From the NCBI GenBank assembly GCA_031253995.1, contig JAIRVG010000060.1, positions 124,001 to 188,000 of the forward strand: a stretch of DNA of 64,000 nucleotides. The letters run 5' to 3'. Shown here piece by piece: positions 1 through 8,857 of this stretch. Numbering within the stretch: position 1 is the stretch's first letter; the number at the start of each line of letters is the position of its first letter. The DNA comes from Paucimonas sp. (GTDB lineage: Bacteria > Pseudomonadota > Gammaproteobacteria > Pseudomonadales > Pseudomonadaceae). The notes beneath the pieces were generated by a model. The model ran no database searches. It saw only the letters and a program-made list of their open reading frames with translations, and was not told the DNA's origin. The translations under genes and the position numbers were made by a program.

Positions 1-233
1 ATCAGCGCGCCGCGCTTGAAGTTGCGCGTGCCGTCGTCGTTGTTGAGGTCATTCAGGTACTCGTGGGCGGGTTTCCCGGTACGCATCGAGGCGGTGTAGT
101 TGACCGTCAGCGAGGTGTCCAGGGTGGTGTCCTCGCCCAGTTCGAAACTCGGCCCTGCGCTGGCCGCGCCGCTGGCCAGGGTGACGGCCAGGGCCAGCGG
201 GGTGTGCCGGGCGATCCGATGATGCAGTGACAT
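1..233 (-). CDS. DUF1302 family protein, N-terminal part only
   Basis: Only the first 77 codons are inside the window; the gene continues off the left edge. The start ATG (231-233) follows a strong AGGAG box. The product opens with a Sec-type signal peptide (LALAVTLASGAASA, cleavage near residue 26) and then the pattern FELGEDTTLDTSLTVNYTAS typical of DUF1302 proteins, which are predicted outer-membrane or periplasmic proteins often beside steroid, terpene or aromatic degradation genes with a DUF1329 partner. It is the last visible gene of a minus-strand series that includes a FadD3-like ligase and a KshB-like reductase, so a role in uptake of a hydrophobic substrate is plausible but inferred. 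Confidence 0.7.
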   Translation of the reverse strand, partial: MSLHHRIARHTPLALAVTLASGAASAGPSFELGEDTTLDTSLTVNYTASMRTGKPAHEYLNDLNNDDGTRNFKRGAL

Positions 234-319
234 GCTCCTCTCCTTTCTTGTTGTTGTCCGGACTTGCCAGCGCAGGGTGAAACAGCGCCGGCAAGGGCAC
301 ATCGTCCGTTTGGTGAAAC

Positions 320-1933
320 TCAGGCGCTGGCCACCAGGGCACGCAGTTCGTTCTTCGCGACCTTGCTCGACGCGTTCAGCGGCAGCGCCGCGAACAGCTG
401 CACGCGGCGTGGCACCTTGTAGTTGGCCATGCGCTCGCGACTCCAGGCGATCAGCTCGCCCTCCTCCAGCGCCCGGCCTTCGCGCAGCACCACGCAGGCA
501 CAACCCACCTCGCCCATGCGCGTATCGGGAATGCCGATCACCGCGACCTGGGCAATGGCGGGATGGGCGATCAGCGCCGCCTCGATCTCCGCCGGGTAGC
601 AGTTGAAGCCGCCGACGATGTACATGTCCTTGAGGCGGTCGGTGATCACCAGGTTGCCGTGGGCGTCGAGGCGACCGACGTCGCCGGTGTGCAGCCAGCC
701 GTGGGCGTCGATGGCCTCGGCGGTGGCCTCGGGGTTCTCGAAGTAGCCACCCATGATGTGGAAGCCGCGCAGGCAGATTTCCCCGGTCTCGCCGGTGGGC
801 AAGGCGTGGTTGTGCGGGTCGCGGATGCTCACCTCGGTGCCCGGCAGCGGCCGGCCGCTGGTGCCGGCGATGGTTTCTGCCGAGTCGGCCGGGTCGCAGA
901 TGGTCGCCAGGCCACCGCATTCGGTGAGGCCATAGGCGGTGGTGACCACGCTGAAGCCGAGTTCGTGGCGCATGCGTTCGATCAGGCTCGGCGGGATGCT
1001 CGCCGAGCCGGTGATGGCGATGCGCAGGCTGGACAGGTCGGTCTCGGCCAGGCGCGGATGGGACAGCAGCGACAGGTACAGGGTCGGCGCCCCCGGCAGC
1101 ACGCTGATGCGCTCGCGGGCGATGCGCTGGAACACCGCCTCGGCATCGAACACCGCGTGGGGCAGGATGGTCGCTCCGGCGATCAGGCAGGTCAGCCAGC
1201 CGGCCTTGTAGCCAAAGGCATGGAAGAACGGGTTGACGATCAGGTAGCGGTCGCCAGGGACCAGGCCGATGATCCGCACGTACTCGCTGAAGGCCCGCAG
1301 GTTCTGGCCGTGGGCGCTCATCACGCCCTTGGGCTTGCCGGTGGTGCCGGAAGTGAACAGCAGGTCGCACATGGCTTCGGGGCCGATGGACAGGGCGCGG
1401 CGTTCGGCGGTGAGTTTCTCGATGGTCAGGGCGCCGGTGAGGAACTGGCGGTAGCCGAGGTCGCGGGTGTCGCTGGCGCTGTCGGCGTCGAGGATCACCT
1501 GATGCTCCAGGCTGGCGGGCCGGTGCGCAGCCAGCAGCTCGACGTAATCGCCATCGAGGAAGCGGCGCTGCACGAACAGCACGCGGCAGCCGCTGCGTTC
1601 GAGGATATCGGCGGCCTCCTGGCCCTTCATCCGCGTGTTCACCGGCACCAGCACGGCCCCGGCGCAATGAATACCCAGGGCGGCGAGGATCCACTGGCGG
1701 CTGTTCGGCGCCCACAGGCCGACCCGGTCGCCGGCCTGGATGCCCAGGGCCATCAGGCCGCGGGTAATGGTCATGACCTGCTCGGGCAGGTCGGCGTAGT
1801 CCAGGCGCTCGCCGTCTTCCTCGATGGCGGCATGCCCGGCGAAACGGCGGGCGCTGGCGAACAGCAGGCGGGCAATGCTGCCGGGCACTTCAGGGAGATT
1901 CAGGCTCGGATCGATCATGGGCTCGTTCATCAT
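320..1933 (-). CDS. FadD3-like acyl-CoA synthetase (AMP-forming)
   Basis: A 537-residue cytosolic ligase of the ANL superfamily that activates a carboxylic acid to its CoA thioester with ATP. The P-loop LLFTSGTTGKPKG lies at residues 191-203, the A5 motif TTAYGLTE near 330, the A7 motif GWLHTGDVG near 415, and the catalytic A10 lysine in SSKVAKNEL close to the C terminus. Length and overall pattern match FadD3, which activates the ring C/D propanoate side chain in steroid catabolism, but Pseudomonas has many FadD3-like ligases for other acids. The start overlaps the stop of the upstream reductase gene (ATGA), showing translational coupling. The true substrate is unknown. Confidence 0.8.
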   Translation of the reverse strand: MMNEPMIDPSLNLPEVPGSIARLLFASARRFAGHAAIEEDGERLDYADLPEQVMTITRGLMALGIQAGDRVGLWAPNSRQWILAALGIHCAGAVLVPVNTRMKGQEAADILERSGCRVLFVQRRFLDGDYVELLAAHRPASLEHQVILDADSASDTRDLGYRQFLTGALTIEKLTAERRALSIGPEAMCDLLFTSGTTGKPKGVMSAHGQNLRAFSEYVRIIGLVPGDRYLIVNPFFHAFGYKAGWLTCLIAGATILPHAVFDAEAVFQRIARERISVLPGAPTLYLSLLSHPRLAETDLSSLRIAITGSASIPPSLIERMRHELGFSVVTTAYGLTECGGLATICDPADSAETIAGTSGRPLPGTEVSIRDPHNHALPTGETGEICLRGFHIMGGYFENPEATAEAIDAHGWLHTGDVGRLDAHGNLVITDRLKDMYIVGGFNCYPAEIEAALIAHPAIAQVAVIGIPDTRMGEVGCACVVLREGRALEEGELIAWSRERMANYKVPRRVQLFAALPLNASSKVAKNELRALVASA

Positions 1934-2952
1934 TCGGGGAAGCGGATACGCAGTTGCGCGCTGGTGGGCACGGCCTGGCAGGCGAGGATCCAGCCTTCGT
2001 CCAGTTCAGCGGCGTCCAGGGCGTCGTTGATCAGCAGCTCGACCTCGCCGCTTTCCAGGGTGCACATGCACGAGGCGCAGCCGCCGACGCGGCAGGCGCT
2101 GGGCGGATTGAGGCCGGCGCGGTGCATGGCGTCGAGCACGGTTTCGCCGCTGGCCACGGCCAGCTGGTGGTCCTCGCCGTCAAGGCGCACCGCCAGTTCG
2201 GCGGCGACTGCGGCCTCGCTGGCCACCTGCGTGGGTGCCTCGCCTTCGCCGGGCAACGAGACGAAACGTTCGACGTGGATGCGCGCGTTGGGCATGCCGA
2301 GGCTCTTCAGGGCCTCGACCGTGGCGTCCATGAACGGGCCGGGCCCGCAGATGAAGGCCTGGGCATCGACGAAGGGCCGCGCCAGCTCGGCCAGTTGCGC
2401 GCTGGACGGCACGCCCTGGATCACGTCCAGCCAGTGGATCACCTGCAGGCGCTGCGGATGGGCGCTGGCCAGCTGGCGCAGTTCGTCGCGGAAGATCACC
2501 GAGCGTTCGTCGCGGTTGGCGTAGACCAGCAGGATCCTCCCCTGCCCGGCCAGCAGCGCCGAACGCAGGATCGACAGCACCGGGGTCACGCCACTGCCGC
2601 CGCCGAACAGCAGCAGGTCGTCGTCCAGCGAGCGCGGGACGAATACGCCGGCCGGCGGCAGCACTTCCAGTTGCTGGCCTTCCTGCAATTCTTCGCACAG
2701 CCAGTTGGAGGCGCGGCCGTCGCGCACGCGCTTGACCGTCACCCGCAGTGGCTCGTCCAGCAGCGGCGTGCTCGACAGCGAATAGCAGCGCGGCAGCCAG
2801 CCGCCTTCGAAGGGCACGCGCAGGGTCAGGAACTGGCCCGGCCGATAGCGCAAGCGCTCGGTGAGATGTTCGGGCACGTCGAACACCAGCGAGCGGGCGT
2901 CGGCGGTTTCCTCGATCACCCGCGCCACGCGCAGGGCAAGATAGTCATTCAT
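1930..2952 (-). CDS. KshB-like flavin/2Fe-2S oxidoreductase (reductase component)
   Basis: A 340-residue electron-transfer reductase. An N-terminal FAD-binding barrel shows RCYSLSS near residue 60, an NAD(P)-binding domain shows GGGSGVTPVLSILRS near 120, and a C-terminal plant-type ferredoxin domain shows CRVGGCASC plus a later cysteine in ILACQ. The domain order FAD-NAD-[2Fe-2S] is that of KshB, the reductase of 3-ketosteroid 9-alpha-hydroxylase, and of PaaE-type reductases; many short stretches match KshB. No Rieske oxygenase partner is in the window, so it either lies beyond the left edge or the reductase serves another enzyme. The ATG at 2952 was chosen because longer starts lack a typical N terminus. 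Confidence 0.8.
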   Translation of the reverse strand: MNDYLALRVARVIEETADARSLVFDVPEHLTERLRYRPGQFLTLRVPFEGGWLPRCYSLSSTPLLDEPLRVTVKRVRDGRASNWLCEELQEGQQLEVLPPAGVFVPRSLDDDLLLFGGGSGVTPVLSILRSALLAGQGRILLVYANRDERSVIFRDELRQLASAHPQRLQVIHWLDVIQGVPSSAQLAELARPFVDAQAFICGPGPFMDATVEALKSLGMPNARIHVERFVSLPGEGEAPTQVASEAAVAAELAVRLDGEDHQLAVASGETVLDAMHRAGLNPPSACRVGGCASCMCTLESGEVELLINDALDAAELDEGWILACQAVPTSAQLRIRFPE

Positions 2953-2970
2953 GGTTCGGTACTCGGTGCG

Positions 2971-2996
2971 GCCTGCCCGTGCGACCACGGGCAGGC
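2971..2996. terminator. Intercistronic hairpin between monooxygenase and reductase genes
   Basis: Two perfect 11-base arms (GCCTGCCCGTG and CACGGGCAGGC) enclose a 4-base loop in the 52-bp gap between the flavin monooxygenase gene and the reductase gene. There is no T-run, so it may be an attenuator or an RNA stability element, not a full terminator. Confidence 0.5.
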
Positions 2997-3004
2997 GGAG
3001 GGGC

Positions 3005-4192
3005 TCAGACGAACGGGTCCGGGTTGGGCAGGCCCAGTTGCACCGCGCCGAAGCTGCGCCCGTAGGCCATGAAGTTGTTGGCGATATGGCCGCGGGCCTG
3101 GTGCAGGTCGCGGAAGATCCGCGCCACCGGGTTGCTGTTGTACAAGCCCGAGGCGGCCATGCTGCGCAGCAGGTCGTTGACCCGGTCGGCGCAGACGTTG
3201 GTCACGTAGGAGGACTGGTAGCGGTACAGCAGGCGGGTTTCGGTGTCCGGGTACTCGCCTTTGCTGGCCAGGTCCATGAGGTGTTCGTAGTTGCGGTACA
3301 GCACCAGCTTCAGGGCGTCGACGGTGATGGCGGCCTCGGCCACGGCGATCTGCGCCACCGGGTCGTCGGCGGTGCGGGCGCCGTGCTTGCCGATATGGGC
3401 GGCGGCGTTGGCGCGGAATTCGTTGATCGCCCCTTGCAGGGCGCCGATGGCCGAGGTGGAGACGGCGCGGGAGAACACCTGGGCGAAGGGAATGGCGTAG
3501 ATCGGGTTGGTGTTGACCAGACGGCCCGGGGTGGCCTCGATGCGCCAGTTGTTGGTGCGCTGCACGCGGTGGGCCGGGACGAAGATGTCGTCGACCACGA
3601 TGTCGTGGCTGCCGGTGCCGCGCAGGCCGAGCACGTCCCAGTTGCGTTCGATGCGGTAGTCGCTGCGGGGCAGGAGGAAGGTCCCGTGTTCGCTGGTGAA
3701 ATCGCCGTCGGCCGGGAGGATACCGCCGAGGAACACCCACTGGCAGTGCTCGCTGCCGCTGGAGAAGCCCCAGCGGCCGCTGATGCGGTAGCCGCCTTCG
3801 ACCGGGGTGACCCTGGCGGCCGGCATGTAGGTGGAGGCGATCAGTGCGCCGTGGTCATTGGCCCACACCTCGCGCTGCGCCTCGATCGGGTAGCGCGCCA
3901 GTTGCCAGGGGTGGACGCCCATCACGCCGTAGATCCAGGCGGTGGACATGCAGCCTTCGGCGAGGGTCATCTGGATTTCGAAGAAGGTGCGCGGGTCGAC
4001 TTCGTAGCCGCCGAAGGCGCGGGGTTGCAAGGCGCGCAGAAGGCCGGCGGCCTGCAGTTCGATGATGGTTTCGTCCGGCACCCGCTGGTCGCGCTCGGCC
4101 TGGGCGGCGCGCTCCTTGAGCAACGGCACCAGGCGGCGAGCCCGGTCGAGCAGCTCGATTTCTTCTTCGTTCTTGTCTCGGGTGCTGTACAT
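3005..4192 (-). CDS. HsaA-like flavin-dependent monooxygenase (acyl-CoA dehydrogenase fold)
   Basis: A 395-residue protein of the acyl-CoA dehydrogenase superfamily, in the branch of group D flavin monooxygenases such as HsaA and HpaB-like enzymes, which hydroxylate phenols with reduced flavin supplied by a separate reductase. Seen features are the N-terminal helical domain (LLERA-type start, EIQMTLAEGCMSTAWI near residue 80), the middle beta domain with RISGRWGFSSGSEHCQW near 140, and a C-terminal helical bundle. The usual catalytic Glu of acyl-CoA dehydrogenases is not evident. It lies 52 bp upstream of the KshB-like gene on the same strand. A role in ring hydroxylation of the cluster's substrate is inferred; no flavin reductase of the HsaB type is visible. 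Confidence 0.7.
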   Translation of the reverse strand: MYSTRDKNEEEIELLDRARRLVPLLKERAAQAERDQRVPDETIIELQAAGLLRALQPRAFGGYEVDPRTFFEIQMTLAEGCMSTAWIYGVMGVHPWQLARYPIEAQREVWANDHGALIASTYMPAARVTPVEGGYRISGRWGFSSGSEHCQWVFLGGILPADGDFTSEHGTFLLPRSDYRIERNWDVLGLRGTGSHDIVVDDIFVPAHRVQRTNNWRIEATPGRLVNTNPIYAIPFAQVFSRAVSTSAIGALQGAINEFRANAAAHIGKHGARTADDPVAQIAVAEAAITVDALKLVLYRNYEHLMDLASKGEYPDTETRLLYRYQSSYVTNVCADRVNDLLRSMAASGLYNSNPVARIFRDLHQARGHIANNFMAYGRSFGAVQLGLPNPDPFV

Positions 4193-4370
4193 CGTTCGAT
4201 TCTCCGGATCGGGTGGCAAGCTGGGGAGAATCATCGGGTTGGGGGTGGGGGTGGATCATCGTCAAAGCGGACTAGGTGGGGGGTTCGGGGGGCATGTCTT
4301 GGGTTTTTCTGGCGTTCTTGAGATCGAGGGGGACGGGTCGGCGTTGTTCATCAGCTTCGATGCGTACGCG

Positions 4371-4553
4371 GTGTGGCGGGTTCTGTTCAAGCAGGGAAGA
4401 GATGTGTCGGTTATCCGGGCCCTATCGCTGGCAAGCCAGCTCCCACAGGTCCGGCGGTGCACGCGGTCACTGTGGGAGCTGGCTTGCCAGCGATGAGGGC
4501 AGCAGGGACAACAATGAGGTTTCAGACCGCCCGCCGCTTCTCCAGCCCCTTGA
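4371..4553. repeat. 183-bp direct repeat, copy A
   Basis: Nearly identical to 4765-4947 (offset 394 bp, a few substitutions). It contains a REP-like palindrome with 25-base arms (4424-4494) and, at its right end, a copy of the last nine codons (GLEKRRAV plus stop, minus strand) of the downstream permease gene. The gene-free stretch 4193-4370 to its left holds nothing I recognise apart from G-rich low-complexity sequence. Confidence 0.85.
4424..4494. repeat. REP-type palindrome in copy A
   Basis: Perfect inverted arms beginning ATCGCTGGCAAGCCAGCTCC and ending in its complement around a short GC-rich loop. This is a common extragenic palindrome type in fluorescent pseudomonads. Confidence 0.8.
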
Positions 4554-4764
4554 ATGTGCCGGGCAGCACCACGGCACCGGGCGCTGCGGTGACGGTCAAG
4601 GAGCAGGCCGGCGTGATGGCGGGCCCCAGCAGCTGGAACGATCCCAGCGACCGTGGCTGGACCCTGACGAAGACTGCCGAGAAGCGGGTCAACCTGGTGG
4701 AAATGTTTTCCGCGCTGAAGAACCACAGCCATCCGGATGCGGGTGCTGCCGCGCCACGCACGGG
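4554..4764 (+). pseudogene. Coding-like gene fragment trapped between the direct repeats
   Basis: The 211 bp between the two 183-bp repeats has an open plus-strand frame (about 70 codons, containing VTVKEQAGVMAG, SSWNDPSDRGWTLTK and VNLVEMFSALKN) with strong G/C preference at third positions, as in real genes here. It has no start codon with a ribosome site and no family I recognise. The simplest reading is a fragment of a gene left after a duplication or insertion; an alternative is chance openness in high-GC DNA. Confidence 0.4.
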
Positions 4765-4947
4765 GTGTGGCGGGTTCTGTTCAAGCAGGGAAGAGATGTG
4801 TTGGTTATCCGGGCCCTATCGCTGGCAAGCCAGCTCCCACAGGTCCGGCGGGGCACGCGGTCACTGTGGGAGCTGGCTTGCCAGCGATGAGGGCAGCAGG
4901 GACAACAATGAGGCTTCAGACCGCCCGCCGCTTCTCCAACCCCTTGA
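4765..4947. repeat. 183-bp direct repeat, copy B
   Basis: Second copy of the repeat at 4371-4553. Its right end overlaps the true 3' end of the permease gene (4916-4947), so this is probably the ancestral copy and copy A the duplicate. It contains the second REP-like palindrome (4818-4888), which may act as the 3' RNA-stabilising hairpin of the transporter operon. Confidence 0.85.
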
Positions 4948-5743
4948 TGTACATCATCACCCCCAGCAACAGGATCGACAGCACGATCATCAGGGTCGAC
5001 ACCGCCGCCACCGTCGGGTCGATCTGGTCGCGGATATTGGCGAACATGCGCCGGGTCAGGGTCGAGCTGTCGCCGCCAACGATGAACAAGGCGATCACCA
5101 CCTCGTCGAACGAGGCAATGAAAGCGAACAGCGCGCCAGAGAAGATCGACAGGCGTATCTGCGGCAAGGTCACCGTCAGGAACGCCCAGGCCCGCGACGC
5201 ACCCAGGCTGCGCGCAGCCATCTCCTGGTTCATGTCGTAACCCTGCAGCCCATTGCCCACCGCGATCAGCACGAAGGGAATCGCCAGCACGCTATGGGCC
5301 AGCACCAGCCCGGTCACGGTGTTGTTCAGCCCGGTGCGCGAGTAGACGAAGAACACCCCCACCGCCACCAGGATGATCGGCACCAGCATGGGCAGCATCA
5401 GCAACCCGCCGGCCAGCTTCGCCAGCCCGCCACGCACCTGGGACAGGCCATAGGCCGCCAGGGTGCCGAGCAGCGTGGCGACCAGGGTGGAAATGATCGC
5501 CACCTTGAACGACACCCAGGTCGCCTGCATCCACTCCGGCGAACCAAGGTAGGCCTGATACCAGCGCAGGCTCCATTCCCGTGGTGGGAATTCCAGGTAC
5601 TGCGAGGCCGAGAACGACATGGGAATGACGATCAGGCAGGGAATGATCAGGAACAGCATCACCACCCCGGCCAGCCCGTACAGCCACAGCCGTTGCAGAT
5701 GGGTGATCTGGGTCGGCGTCACCGCCGCGTTGAGCTTGAGCAT
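4916..5743 (-). CDS. ABC transporter permease, PotC-like
   Basis: A 275-residue inner-membrane permease with about six hydrophobic segments and the EAA-loop region QEMAARSLGASRAWAFLTVTLPQI near residue 180 that docks the ATPase. It is the second permease of a spermidine/putrescine-family importer. Its ATG shares one base with the stop of the upstream permease (TGATG), so the two are translationally coupled. The C terminus GLEKRRAV lies inside the 183-bp repeat, and a copy of it is found upstream at 4522-4553 in copy A. The substrate cannot be read from the sequence; amines and amine-containing acids are common for this family. Confidence 0.88.
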   Translation of the reverse strand: MLKLNAAVTPTQITHLQRLWLYGLAGVVMLFLIIPCLIVIPMSFSASQYLEFPPREWSLRWYQAYLGSPEWMQATWVSFKVAIISTLVATLLGTLAAYGLSQVRGGLAKLAGGLLMLPMLVPIILVAVGVFFVYSRTGLNNTVTGLVLAHSVLAIPFVLIAVGNGLQGYDMNQEMAARSLGASRAWAFLTVTLPQIRLSIFSGALFAFIASFDEVVIALFIVGGDSSTLTRRMFANIRDQIDPTVAAVSTLMIVLSILLLGVMMYIKGLEKRRAV

Positions 5744-6663
5744 CAGGCTTTCCTCCGCGCATCGTCGAGACCGAACAGGCGGCGCAGGCTGAGCAGGATC
5801 AGCACCGTCACCAGCATCAGGGACACACCCAGGGCACTGGCCGCGCCCCAGTTGCCGTACAGGGCGATGGTGTCGCTGATCTTCATCGACCACATGGCCA
5901 CGCGCCCACCGCCGAGCAATGCCGGCGTCAGGTAGAAGCCCAGGCACAGCACGAAGACCAGGGTGATGCCCGAGGCCAGGCCCGGCAGCGACAGCGGCAG
6001 GAACACCTGGCGCCACGCCTGGGACGGCGTGGCCCCGCAGTTGGCGGCGGCCGAGAGCAGCAGCGGGTCGATGTTCTTCATCTTGTCGTACAGCGGCAGC
6101 ACCAGGAACGGCAGCATCACGTGGACCATGCCCACCACAGTGCCGAAGAAGTTGTGCACCAGGGCCAGCGGCTGCTGGATCAGCCCCAGGTCCAGCAACC
6201 AGTTGTTGATGATCCCCTGGCGCTGCAGCAGCACCAGCCAGGCGTAGGTACGCACCAGGATCGAGGTCCAGAACGGCAGCAGCACGAAGGCCATGCAGAT
6301 CTGGCTGGCCCGCTCCGGCAGTTGCGACAGCAGGTAGGCCAGCGGATAGCCCAGCAGCACGCAGGCCAGGGTGACGCAGAACGCCACCTGGAAGGTGATG
6401 CTGAAGCTGCTCAGGTAGACCGGGCGCAGCAGCCGCTCGTAGTTGGCCAGGGTCAGCGCGCCGCTGTTGTCGAAGGCCGACATCCACAGCAGCCACGCCA
6501 GGGGGATGGCCAGGACCACGAAGACCAGGACGAACCCGGGCAGGGTCAGCGACAGCAGGCTCCAGCGTTCCTTCAGTTCGGCACGGGCCAGGGTGACCTG
6601 CATGGAGCGCGCGGCAGAGCCTGGCGCCGCCAGCGGCAGGCCCACGGTAGTGGTGGTTTTCAT
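5743..6663 (-). CDS. ABC transporter permease, PotB-like
   Basis: A 306-residue inner-membrane permease of the spermidine/putrescine type. The N-terminal ~40 residues are cytosolic and polar, then FVLVFVVLAIPLAWLLWMSAF begins the membrane region; the EAA loop reads SAAANCGATPSQAWRQVFLPLSLPG near residue 215. The ATG at 6661-6663 was chosen because upstream codons encode an Arg/Gly/Pro-rich stretch unlike a permease N terminus. It lies 44 bp downstream of the ATPase gene and overlaps the next permease by one base. Confidence 0.87.
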   Translation of the reverse strand: MKTTTTVGLPLAAPGSAARSMQVTLARAELKERWSLLSLTLPGFVLVFVVLAIPLAWLLWMSAFDNSGALTLANYERLLRPVYLSSFSITFQVAFCVTLACVLLGYPLAYLLSQLPERASQICMAFVLLPFWTSILVRTYAWLVLLQRQGIINNWLLDLGLIQQPLALVHNFFGTVVGMVHVMLPFLVLPLYDKMKNIDPLLLSAAANCGATPSQAWRQVFLPLSLPGLASGITLVFVLCLGFYLTPALLGGGRVAMWSMKISDTIALYGNWGAASALGVSLMLVTVLILLSLRRLFGLDDARRKA

Positions 6664-6707
6664 GTTCGAGCCTCGTCCGGGGGCGGGAGGATGATCGCGG
6701 TGGGGAG

Positions 6708-7778
6708 TCATGCCGACTCCGCCACCAGCAGGGTGTCTTCGGCGTGCAGCCACAACTCCACCGGCGCACCGGGGACTGGCACCGGCACGTCGCGGAAGCC
6801 CTTCTGGTGCCGCGCCGTCAGCTCGCTGCCGTCGGCCAGGACCAGGCCGACATGGTAGCTGTCGCCCTGGTAGACCACTTCCCGCGCCGTGCCGCGAATC
6901 CGGTTCATCGCCCCGCCTTCCGTGCCGGCACGCCACTGGAGGCGCTCCGGGCGGACCATCAGCCAGCGCTTGCGCGGGTGGCGCGCGGCGGTGCCGGCCG
7001 GCAGCTGCAGCCGCTCACCCTGGAAGGTCACGCCGCCCTCGCCTTCCTCGACCTCGAAGAAGCAGCTCTCGCCGATGAAGCCGGCGACGAAGCGGTCCAG
7101 CGGCCTCTCGTACAGCGCATCCGGGGTGTCCAGCTGGGCCAGGCGGCCCTTGTTGAGCACGGCGATGCGGTGCGACAGGGTCAGCGCCTCCTTCTGGTCG
7201 TGGGTGACGTAGATGGTGGTCATGCCCAGCCGCGCATGCAGGCGCTTGAGCTCCAGCTGCATGTGCTCGCGCAGGTTCTTGTCCAGCGCCGACAGCGGTT
7301 CGTCCAGCAGCAGGATCTTCGGTTCGAAGACCATGGCCCGGGCCAGCGCCACGCGCTGGCGCTGGCCACCGGACAGTTGATGGATGCCGCGCTCGCCCAG
7401 GTGATCCATCTGCACCATCTCCAGCGCCGCCTTGACCCGCCGGGCCCGCTCGGCGCCGGCGACCTTGCGCAGGCGCAGCGGGTAGGCGACGTTCTCCGCC
7501 ACCGTCATGTGCGGGAACAGCGCATAGTTCTGGAACACCATGCCGACGTCACGCTGGTGCGGCGGGCGGGTGAGGAACTCGACACCATCGACCTTGATGC
7601 TCCCCGCATCCGGGCGGATGAACCCGGCGAGGACGTTGAGCAGCGTGGTCTTGCCCGAGCCGGACGGCCCCAGCAGGGTGAGGAACTCCCCCGCCTTGAC
7701 GTCGAGGGAGACATGATCGATCGCGGTGAAGGATCCGTAGCCTTTGTAGACATCGCGGATCGCAATGTTGCCTTGCAT
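6708..7778 (-). CDS. ABC transporter ATP-binding protein, PotA-like
   Basis: A 356-residue ATPase. Walker A is GPSGSGKTT near residue 38, the signature LSGGQRQR near 135, Walker B ILLLDEP near 155, and the H-loop THD near 190; a C-terminal TOBE-type regulatory domain follows, with WLMVRPERLQW near 285. Length matches the PotA/FbpC class. It lies between the binding-protein gene and the two permease genes in one operon, so it energises that importer. Confidence 0.9.
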   Translation of the reverse strand: MQGNIAIRDVYKGYGSFTAIDHVSLDVKAGEFLTLLGPSGSGKTTLLNVLAGFIRPDAGSIKVDGVEFLTRPPHQRDVGMVFQNYALFPHMTVAENVAYPLRLRKVAGAERARRVKAALEMVQMDHLGERGIHQLSGGQRQRVALARAMVFEPKILLLDEPLSALDKNLREHMQLELKRLHARLGMTTIYVTHDQKEALTLSHRIAVLNKGRLAQLDTPDALYERPLDRFVAGFIGESCFFEVEEGEGGVTFQGERLQLPAGTAARHPRKRWLMVRPERLQWRAGTEGGAMNRIRGTAREVVYQGDSYHVGLVLADGSELTARHQKGFRDVPVPVPGAPVELWLHAEDTLLVAESA

Positions 7779-7804
7779 GATTCCGACCTCCGATAAATCC
7801 AGAA

Positions 7805-8857
7805 CTATTGGGCAATCAGCGCTTTGTAGTCTTCCTGCACATCGGTCATGTGCTGCCCCCACCAACGCGGGTCCATCATGGTCTGCCGGGCGCGGTTGGC
7901 CGGCGACATGTTCGACTGGTTGAGCACGTCCGCAGAGAAGTTGCCTTTCTCGAAGGCCAGGTTATTGGTCGGGCCGTAGTAGCCCATCATGGTCGGGATC
8001 CGCGCCTGGATATCCGCCGACACGGTGTTGGCGATCAGCTTCTGTGCCGCCGCGACATGCCGCGCGCCCTTGAGGATGGCCATGCAGCCATAGCCGAGCA
8101 GGCCGTCATCATAGGTATAGGCCACCGGGGCCTTGTCCTTCACCACCGAATCGACGCGGCTGCTCCAGATGGCGATGAGGTCGACCTCGCCGTCCTTGAT
8201 CAGTTGCGAGGACTGGGCGCCGGAGGTCCACCACACGGCCACGTCGTCCTTGATCCTGTCCAGCGAGGCCAGGCCGCGCTTGATATCCAGCGGGTAGAGC
8301 TGTTCTTTCGGCACGCCGTCGGCGAGCAAGGCGACTTCGAGCATTTCGTCCGGCGCCACCGAAAGGGCACGGCGTCCCGGGAATTTCTTCGTATCCCAGA
8401 ATTCCTGCCAGTTCTTCGGGCCTTCCTTGAACTTGTCGGTGCGCCAGCCCATCACCACCGAATAGCTGTTGGTGGCGATCCAGTCCTTGCCACGGGCCCG
8501 GCTGGGCACGCCGGAAGCGTCGATCACCGAGTAGTCCAGGGGTTCGAACAGCCCCTGCTCGGACAGCGCGGCGCAGTCGTTGGCGCCGATATGGATGGCG
8601 TCCCAGCTCGGCTTGCCGGATTGCACCTGCAGGCGCACCGAAGGCTGGCCGTCGTGGGATTCGGTGCGCAGGGTCAGCCCGGCCTTGTCGGCGGCCGGCT
8701 TCCACAGCGTGGAAATCAGCGCGTCCTGCAGGTTGCCGCCGTAGCCGGCAACGGTGACGGTCTGCTCGTCGGCGGCCAGCAGCGGTGCCGCCAGGCTGGC
8801 GCCGAGCAGGCCGAGGGCGAGACGCAGGGTCCTGGCGGAAGTAAGGGTGTCGATCAT
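7805..8857 (-). CDS. Periplasmic substrate-binding protein, PotD-like
   Basis: A 350-residue extracytoplasmic solute-binding protein of the spermidine/putrescine group. A Sec signal peptide (LALGLLGASLAAPLLA, cleavage after LAA near residue 29) precedes VTVAGYGGNLQDAL, the usual opening beta strand and glycine turn, and the hinge region with DEMLEVALLADGVPKEQLYPLD follows near residue 180. It is the first gene of the transporter operon and lies divergent from the aminotransferase gene with a palindromic operator between them. The ligand is unknown; the coupled aminotransferase makes an amine or amino acid attractive. Confidence 0.87.
   Translation of the reverse strand: MIDTLTSARTLRLALGLLGASLAAPLLAADEQTVTVAGYGGNLQDALISTLWKPAADKAGLTLRTESHDGQPSVRLQVQSGKPSWDAIHIGANDCAALSEQGLFEPLDYSVIDASGVPSRARGKDWIATNSYSVVMGWRTDKFKEGPKNWQEFWDTKKFPGRRALSVAPDEMLEVALLADGVPKEQLYPLDIKRGLASLDRIKDDVAVWWTSGAQSSQLIKDGEVDLIAIWSSRVDSVVKDKAPVAYTYDDGLLGYGCMAILKGARHVAAAQKLIANTVSADIQARIPTMMGYYGPTNNLAFEKGNFSADVLNQSNMSPANRARQTMMDPRWWGQHMTDVQEDYKALIAQ

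Noticed and set aside
563..2524. A 653-codon plus-strand frame opposite the CoA ligase and reductase
   Set aside because: It spans two unrelated genes on the other strand and has only Ala/Gly/His-rich sequence.
4371..4947. Insertion sequence bounded by direct repeats
   Set aside because: No transposase, no terminal inverted repeats at the ends and the repeats contain host gene sequence; a duplication scar is the better explanation.
4916..6769. A single 617-codon minus-strand frame joining both permeases
   Set aside because: Only its last 275 codons are a permease; the upstream part is the out-of-frame shadow of the PotB-like gene, which has its own frame.
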